38,019 bases of DNA from NCBI GenBank assembly GCA_029907515.1, contig JARYLT010000017.1:1-38019 (forward strand), in the 5' to 3' direction. A model generated the notes under the pieces. It had not been told where the DNA came from. It did no database searches and worked only from the letters and a program-made list of their open reading frames with translations. A program made the translations under genes and the position numbers. This DNA is from Spirochaetota bacterium (lineage in GTDB: Bacteria > Spirochaetota > UBA4802 > UB4802). Positions within the stretch are counted from its first letter, which is position 1. Every line of letters begins with the position of its first letter. Positions 33,146 through 38,019 of this stretch are shown here, piece by piece.

Positions 33146-35782
33146 ATGCTTGATAATGAAACCAAACGAAGAATCGATACTGCCCGCGATATCTTAGTCG
33201 GCAAAGTGCCCGACCCAAAGAGCCAGGTGGAGCAGATTACCATTGCTCTTGTTTATAAGTTCATGGATGACATGGACATGGAAGCGGTTGAACTTGGAGG
33301 CAAACCAAGCTTTTTTACCGGCGATTATGAGCGATACGCATGGCACAGGATTTTTGACCCCCGTATCGGCGGCTATGAGATGCTGAATCTCTATGCAGAT
33401 GCCATCACACGGATGAGCCAGAACCCAAACCTTCCCGAGCTATTCCGCAATATCTTCAAAAATGCTTATCTTCCATACCGAGATCCTGAAACTCTTAAGC
33501 TTTTTCTAAAAACCATCAATGAATTCACCTACGACCATTCCGAACGCCTGGGCGATGCCTTTGAGTATCTGCTTTCAGTGCTGGGCAGTCAGGGCGATGC
33601 CGGGCAATTCCGCACCCCGCGTCATATCATTGATTTTATGGTGGCGATAGTTAGCCCTCAAAAAAACGAACTCATCCTTGACCCTGCCTGTGGTACTGCC
33701 GGATTTTTGATTTCGGCATATAAACATATCATGCGCGAAAACACCTCCGAAAAATACCGCTCCAGCAATGGCAATGGTAGAGGGGACCTGCTTACTACGG
33801 AGGAACGAAAAAAACTGCTTACCAATTTCAAAGGCTATGACATTTCGCCCGACATGGTGCGGCTTTCGCTTGTCAATATGTATCTGCACGGCTTTGTAAA
33901 CCCTCAAATATACGAATACGACACCCTGACGAGCGAAGACCGATGGAACGAATATGCCGACGTCATCCTTGCCAATCCGCCCTTTATGACCCCGAAGGGA
34001 GGCATCAAGCCGCACAAACGATTCAGCGTGCAGAGCAACCGTAGCGAGGTACTTTTTGTCGACTACATCGTCGAGCATCTCACTCCCACCGGAAGGGCTG
34101 CGGTGATTGTCCCCGAAGGGATCATCTTTCAGAGTGCCAATGCCTATAAGCAGCTTCGCAGGATGCTGGTTGAAAATTATCTGTATGCGGTGGTCTCACT
34201 ACCCGCTGGAGTGTTTCAGCCCTACTCAGGTGTAAAGACTTCAATCCTGCTTATGGATAAGGTGCTTTCTAAAAAGACCGATAGCATTCTGTTTGTAAAG
34301 ATTGAAAACGATGGATTTGACCTTGGAGCTCAGCGCCGCCCCATTGACAGAAACGACCTGCCCGATGCTCTGCAGGTGATCCGTGAATATATTGACAAGG
34401 TAAGAAATGGCAAAGCAGATGAATTTAATGCCGACGAAAAACCCTGCTCCGCCCTGCTGGTGAAGAAAGAAAAACTTGCCGAAAACGGCGAATACAACCT
34501 CACCAGCGATAGATACCGCGTAGTAGAAAAACGCAAACACCAGAAATGGCCCATGGTGAGACTGGGGGAAATTGCAGAATATATAAATGGTTTCCCATTC
34601 AAACCAACAGATTGGAAGTCTTCAGGGAAAAAGATTATTAGAATCCAAAATCTTACAGGAACAAGTGATACTTATAATTACACTGACAAAAAAGATATTC
34701 CTAATAAATATTTGATAAAGCGAGGTGATCTTCTTATTTCATGGTCAGCAACAATTGGATTTTATTTTTGGAACGATGAGGAAGCTTACCTAAATCAGCA
34801 TATTTTTAAAGTTGTTCCTTCTGAAAAGGTTTTGAAAGAATATCTCTATGTCTTACGCTTTAAAATAATAGAAGAAATTACTGGAAATGTTCATGGTAAT
34901 ACAATGAAGCATATTACAAAAGATCGTTTTGATAATATTATAATCCCCCTTCCACCGCTTGAAGTACAGCAAGAGATAGTGGCAGAGATAGAGGGCTACC
35001 AGAAGATCATCGACGGCTGCAGGCAGGTGATAGACGCCTGGAAGCCCGATGTAGAATGGTATTTGGATGAAGCGCTACAGGAATATAATCAGAAAATTGA
35101 ACAGGATAAACAGGATAGACAGGATAAAAAAGATAAAGATTCAGTAAATCGAGATTATCCTATTCATCCTGAACATCCTGTTCAAACTCTTTCTGCATGG
35201 CCAATGGTGAAGCTGGGGGAGGTGTGTGAGAAAATTACAAAAGGTTCATCTCCAAATTGGCAAGGAATTAATTATACTGATCATCCTGGAATTCTTTTTA
35301 TTACTAGTGAAAACATTGGATTTGGTGAATTATTATTAAATAATAAAAAATATGTAGAACATAAGTTTAATGAAATAGAAAAAAAATCAATCCTAAAAAA
35401 GGGGGATGTATTAACTAACATTGTTGGAGCATCAATTGGAAGGACATGTTTATTTTATCTTGAGGAAATTTCAAATATTAATCAAGCAGTTTGTTTAATA
35501 AGATGCAAGAAAAATTTTTTAAATAATTATTATCTTATGTATTTGTTAAATTCTACATTCTACTTAAAAATATTACATTCAAACAAAGTTGAAAATGTTA
35601 GAGCAAATTTGAGTCTTAGCTTTTTTGAAAATTTGGGCATCCCACTCCCTCCCCTTGAAGTCCAGAACCGTATTGTCGATAAAATCGAATCCGAGCGGAA
35701 GGTAATCAACAACCTGCGGGAGATGGTGAAAACCTATGAGGGGAAAATTAAGCGGGTGATTGACAGGGTGTGGGGGGAGTGA
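33146..35782 (+). CDS. hsdM-hsdS: Fused type I methyltransferase-specificity subunit (HsdM-HsdS)
   Basis: This 878-residue protein joins both modification functions. Residues 1 to about 460 are HsdM, an N6-adenine methyltransferase with the SAM motif LDPACGTAGFL (178-188) and the catalytic NPPF (277-280). Residues about 468-615 and 685-850 are two HsdS target-recognition domains, each opening with WPMV.LGE and closing with PLPPLEVQ. The linker (about 648-680) is encoded by a GGATAAACAGGAT-type repeat and its inverted copy, giving an Asp-Lys-Gln run. The TRDs look more AT-rich than the conserved HsdM parts, pointing to exchange of specificity modules. A GAGGGGAAGG site precedes the ATG. Confidence 0.93.
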   Translation: MLDNETKRRIDTARDILVGKVPDPKSQVEQITIALVYKFMDDMDMEAVELGGKPSFFTGDYERYAWHRIFDPRIGGYEMLNLYADAITRMSQNPNLPELFRNIFKNAYLPYRDPETLKLFLKTINEFTYDHSERLGDAFEYLLSVLGSQGDAGQFRTPRHIIDFMVAIVSPQKNELILDPACGTAGFLISAYKHIMRENTSEKYRSSNGNGRGDLLTTEERKKLLTNFKGYDISPDMVRLSLVNMYLHGFVNPQIYEYDTLTSEDRWNEYADVILANPPFMTPKGGIKPHKRFSVQSNRSEVLFVDYIVEHLTPTGRAAVIVPEGIIFQSANAYKQLRRMLVENYLYAVVSLPAGVFQPYSGVKTSILLMDKVLSKKTDSILFVKIENDGFDLGAQRRPIDRNDLPDALQVIREYIDKVRNGKADEFNADEKPCSALLVKKEKLAENGEYNLTSDRYRVVEKRKHQKWPMVRLGEIAEYINGFPFKPTDWKSSGKKIIRIQNLTGTSDTYNYTDKKDIPNKYLIKRGDLLISWSATIGFYFWNDEEAYLNQHIFKVVPSEKVLKEYLYVLRFKIIEEITGNVHGNTMKHITKDRFDNIIIPLPPLEVQQEIVAEIEGYQKIIDGCRQVIDAWKPDVEWYLDEALQEYNQKIEQDKQDRQDKKDKDSVNRDYPIHPEHPVQTLSAWPMVKLGEVCEKITKGSSPNWQGINYTDHPGILFITSENIGFGELLLNNKKYVEHKFNEIEKKSILKKGDVLTNIVGASIGRTCLFYLEEISNINQAVCLIRCKKNFLNNYYLMYLLNSTFYLKILHSNKVENVRANLSLSFFENLGIPLPPLEVQNRIVDKIESERKVINNLREMVKTYEGKIKRVIDRVWGE
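35099..35182. repeat. Inverted repeat inside hsdS coding the inter-TRD linker
   Basis: GAACAGGATAAACAGGAT and following words (35099-35128) are the reverse complement, with mismatches, of the arm at 35152-35182 that ends ATCCTGAACATCCTGTTC. The loop is about 23 bases. The same motif makes the array upstream of the GxxExxY gene. The frame stays open through it and encodes a hydrophilic linker. Confidence 0.8.
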
Positions 35783-35784
35783 AA

Positions 35785-35853
35785 CTCTGTGCTTCTCTGT
35801 GCCCTCTGTGGTTAAAATTTTTCTCACCACAGAGAACACGGAGGGACACGGAG
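35785..35853. repeat. Long palindromic repeat (CTCTGTG/CACAGAG type)
   Basis: A 28-base left arm ending CCCTCTGTGGT (35785-35812) is complementary, with several mismatches that are mostly G-U compatible in RNA, to the right arm starting ACCACAGAGAACACGG (35826-35853). The loop is 13 bases. From general knowledge, elements of this kind recur in many environmental genomes and give spurious peptides such as NHRGHRE. It starts two bases after the hsdMS stop. Confidence 0.85.
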
Positions 35854-35905
35854 GGGAAAATCAAAGAGATGAGAGAGGAAAAAACAAAAAATTTTTTAAC
35901 TTGGT

Positions 35906-35951
35906 TTGACAAAACTGCTTTATTTGACATATATTTATTAATATATATAAA
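35906..35951 (+). promoter_or_regulatory. Two overlapping sigma-70-type promoters for the AIPR gene
   Basis: TTGACA at 35906-35911 has TATATT at 35930-35935 after 18 bases. A second TTGACA at 35924-35929 has TATAAA at 35946-35951 after 16 bases. Both lie just ahead of the AIPR start at 35980, so that gene has its own promoter and is not dependent on hsd transcription. Confidence 0.6.
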
Positions 35952-35979
35952 AGATTGAAATTGAAAAAGGGTATAAACT

Positions 35980-37742
35980 ATGAAAGAACAAGATTTTTTT
36001 GACAGGTTTATTAAGTTACTCGAAAATACAAAAGAAAATTATGAATTAGAGACATTACATGATGCTCTTATTGTGTGGTTTGGAGAAAATTATTTGTCTT
36101 TAGATCCTGAAGAAGTAAAAGAAAGAATCGTATGTGACAGACATGCGGAAGGAGTCGATGCCATTTTGATAGACCAAACAAACTTCAATCTTTTCTTTAT
36201 TCAAGCAAAAAGTGTAGATAATTTTAATAATACAAAAAATAATTTCCCTGAGAATGATGTAAAGTCAACGTTAGATGGTATACGGTTACTTTTACGAGGT
36301 GATTATAAAGGGAAAATAACTCCAGAACTAGAAAACTTAGTTAATGAGTATCATGAATTGGATAGAAGTGGTGATTATAAAACGATAATTTTATTCTTAA
36401 CTTTAAAAAAGAAACCTCTTGATTATAAGTTTATAGAAAATTTCAAAAAAGATTTTAATCAAATAGAAGTTGAATTTTATGACTTTGATCGGCTATTTGA
36501 TTTTTATAAAAATGAATATTTAATTTCAAGGGCATCTCCACCAGAAAAAATTTCTTTTGAGGTATTAACCAATTTACTTTCTAAAGATAACCCTTATAAA
36601 TCAAGAGTATTTATTTGTAAAGGGAAAGAACTTGCCAGAATTTACAATGATTATAAAGAAAGGATCTTCCAACAAAATGTTAGATACTCTTTGGGGATTA
36701 GGTCAAAGAGTATAAACAGGCAAATATTGGAAACCGCCATTAATACAATAGAAGTAAAGTTTTTTGGTATTTTAATAATGGAATAACTATAATTTGTAAT
36801 GAAATAAATGAAGCTAATTCTCTAAAAGTGATTAACCTTCATAATGCTCAAATTATAAATGGAGCCCAGACAACTTATGCATTGTATGAAGCATATAAAG
36901 ATGGAAAACTAAAAGATGATGTAGAGGTTTTAATTAAGGCTATAGAAACTGATAACAAAGATTTTATTGAAAATGTTACACTTTATACTAATTCGCAAAA
37001 TGCTATTAGGTTAAGGGATTTATGCTCTAATGATGAAATTCAACGTAAAATACAAAAAATATTGTTAGATTCTTATAAATATTTCTACGAAAGAAAAAGA
37101 GGAGAATTTGATTCATTGTATCCAACTATTGAAGAAAAAAGAAAATTGATGGGAGATAATTACAAGGTTAAAGTAATATGCAATGAAAATGCTGCACAAT
37201 CATTTTTGGCAATGTTCTTGGATAAACCTGCTCAAGCTAAAAACGAAAAAGGAAGAATTTTTATGAAGGACAAGGCAGGTTTTTATGATGAAATTTTCAA
37301 TAATAACGATGAAATTCTTGCAGAAAAAATTTTAATGTCATGGAAGTTGTTAAAATATATTGAAAAGCATAAAAAAGATTACAAGGATAACTATAAGTCG
37401 GCTCAAAAGTTACCGGATGAAGAGAGGAATGAAATTTATAAGTACGTTTTTTTACTTCATAGCGAATATTTTATATTAAATATTTTTAAAGATTTCTTAA
37501 AAAGAGACGGGTATGACATAAATAAAAAGGATGATTTAATAAATATAATTTCTAAAATTGATAGTAATGACAGACAAATACTTGAATATTATAAAACTAT
37601 TAAGAAAGGGTTGGTAGAGTACATAGATATTCTCAGAAAACAACCAGGGTACTATGATAATAAATTTTTCAAAAGTGAAAATAGTATTAGCCTTATTAGA
37701 AATTTTTTAAATCAAAAATACAGTTTTATAGAAATTATCTAA
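35980..37742 (+). pseudogene. AIPR-family abortive infection protein, split by a frameshift
   Basis: Two consecutive frames encode one AIPR-family (abortive infection phage resistance) protein. The first (35980-36786) runs through NVRYSLGIRSKSINRQILET and ends in an out-of-frame KFFGILIME. The second frame restores WYFNNGITIIC directly, then HNAQIINGAQTTYALYE (from about 36840), both hallmark AIPR segments. Adding one T to the six-T run at 36760-36765 joins them as KFFWYFNNGIT and gives a protein of about 587 residues, the family's normal size. AIPR genes often neighbour type I restriction loci. The gene is noticeably AT-rich compared with the core genes. A sequencing error, phase variation and true decay are all possible. 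Confidence 0.85.
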
Positions 37743-37882
37743 TGAATCAACTTCGCTTGACACAGCATAAAGAACTATATCTTAAGACATTTGCCTAGGC
37801 TTTTTTCTCAACAAAAATTTTTTATATGCTGAAATTTTTATCTGATTGAATTTTTGAAAATCTTTTTGTACCAGATAAGTTA

Positions 37883-37996
37883 ATGAAAAATCAAATCCAA
37901 ACAGAATGGAAGGCAACAATAGACAGCCTGCGGGAGATGGTGAAGACTTACGAGGAGAAGATAAAGCGGGTGATTGACAGGGTGTGGGGGGAGTGA
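37883..37996 (+). pseudogene. Remnant second copy of the HsdS C-terminus
   Basis: The frame from ATG 37883 gives 37 residues ending SLREMVKTYEEKIKRVIDRV and WGE. This matches the last residues of the hsdMS product (NLREMVKTYEGKIKRVIDRV, WGE). At DNA level about 67 of the final 74 bases agree, and the last 30 or so are identical, including the stop. No TRD precedes it. It is either a relic of another hsdS gene or a duplicated end left when the AIPR segment entered the locus. Confidence 0.85.
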
Positions 37997-38005
37997 GGTA
38001 ATAAT

Positions 38006-38019
38006 ATGAAAATAAATTT
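38006..38019 (+). CDS. Possible start of a further gene, cut by the window edge
   Basis: ATG AAA ATA AAT follows a GGAG/GAGG ribosome-binding site that overlaps the end of the hsdS remnant. Only four codons are visible, so no function can be given. The arrangement suggests it originally followed hsdS directly in an operon. Confidence 0.35.

Noticed and set aside
35770-35958. Small protein genes in both strands across the palindromic repeat
   Set aside because: The frames are translations of the dispersed CTCTGTG/CACAGAG repeat, a known source of spurious peptides, and have no ribosome-binding site.
36828-37742. The second AIPR frame as an independent gene
   Set aside because: Conserved AIPR sequence continues upstream of its first ATG in the same frame to the frameshift, and no ribosome-binding site precedes that ATG.
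1-38019. tRNA and rRNA genes
   Set aside because: I looked for T-loop-like GGTTCGAAT and cloverleaf ends and for conserved rRNA words and found none that hold up.

Overview
The window looks like bacterial chromosome of moderate-to-low GC, probably from an uncultured anaerobe. No rRNA, tRNA or taxonomic marker fixes the lineage. A Spirochaetota-like origin is a tentative inference from three things: a clustered heme operon next to a histidine kinase, a secreted helical protein that might be a flagellar coiling (FcpA-like) relative, and many secreted proteins and lipoproteins. Anaerobic traits include a minimal SufCB pair, a radical-SAM protein and a sulfide-dependent homocysteine module also known from methanogens.

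Region by region. 1-1,430: the 3' end of an Uma2-like gene, then rsgA and a truncated panE on the minus strand. 1,653-6,346: the heme operon hemC - cobA/hemD - hemB - hemL, which is the C5 route without hemA. 6,338-11,455: a histidine kinase with a degenerate ATPase domain, a PflA-like radical-SAM protein, an Rpn-type nuclease, a tRNA-dihydrouridine synthase and a CorA-like transporter. 11,835-17,644: a THEP1 NTPase, then a WYL regulator / double-AAA+ ATPase / HTH-coiled-coil module that I cannot assign to any known system, then a lipoprotein-membrane protein pair. 17,648-22,470: sufC-sufB on the minus strand, then a PanP-type decarboxylase overlapping a secreted protein gene. 22,545-27,287: a secreted helical protein, a secreted papain-family protease followed by its likely chagasin-type inhibitor, three small heat-shock proteins under a perfect CIRCE operator, and a beta-flower-like protein. 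27,305-29,666: a homocysteine-forming module (DUF39, UPF0280/COG2122, NIL-ferredoxin).

29,930-38,019 is a defence island. It holds a type I restriction-modification system (hsdR, a GxxExxY gene, an hsdM-hsdS fusion) and an AIPR abortive-infection gene broken by one missing T in a homopolymer. Downstream lies a second, about 90% identical copy of the hsdS 3' end, so the AIPR block sits between two hsdS tails. A short repeat built on GGATNAACAGGAT forms a 27-bp tandem array, the tail of the GxxExxY gene and the linker between the two HsdS target-recognition domains. A large palindromic repeat lies between hsdMS and AIPR.

Across the window the octamer ACTATCGC/GCGATAGT occurs 14 times against about one expected, mostly inside core genes. 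It is a candidate lineage-specific genomic signature comparable to HIP1 or DNA-uptake words. The strongest candidates for undescribed biology are this octamer, the WYL/double-AAA+/HTH module, the protease-inhibitor pair and the repeat-driven mosaic architecture of the restriction locus.
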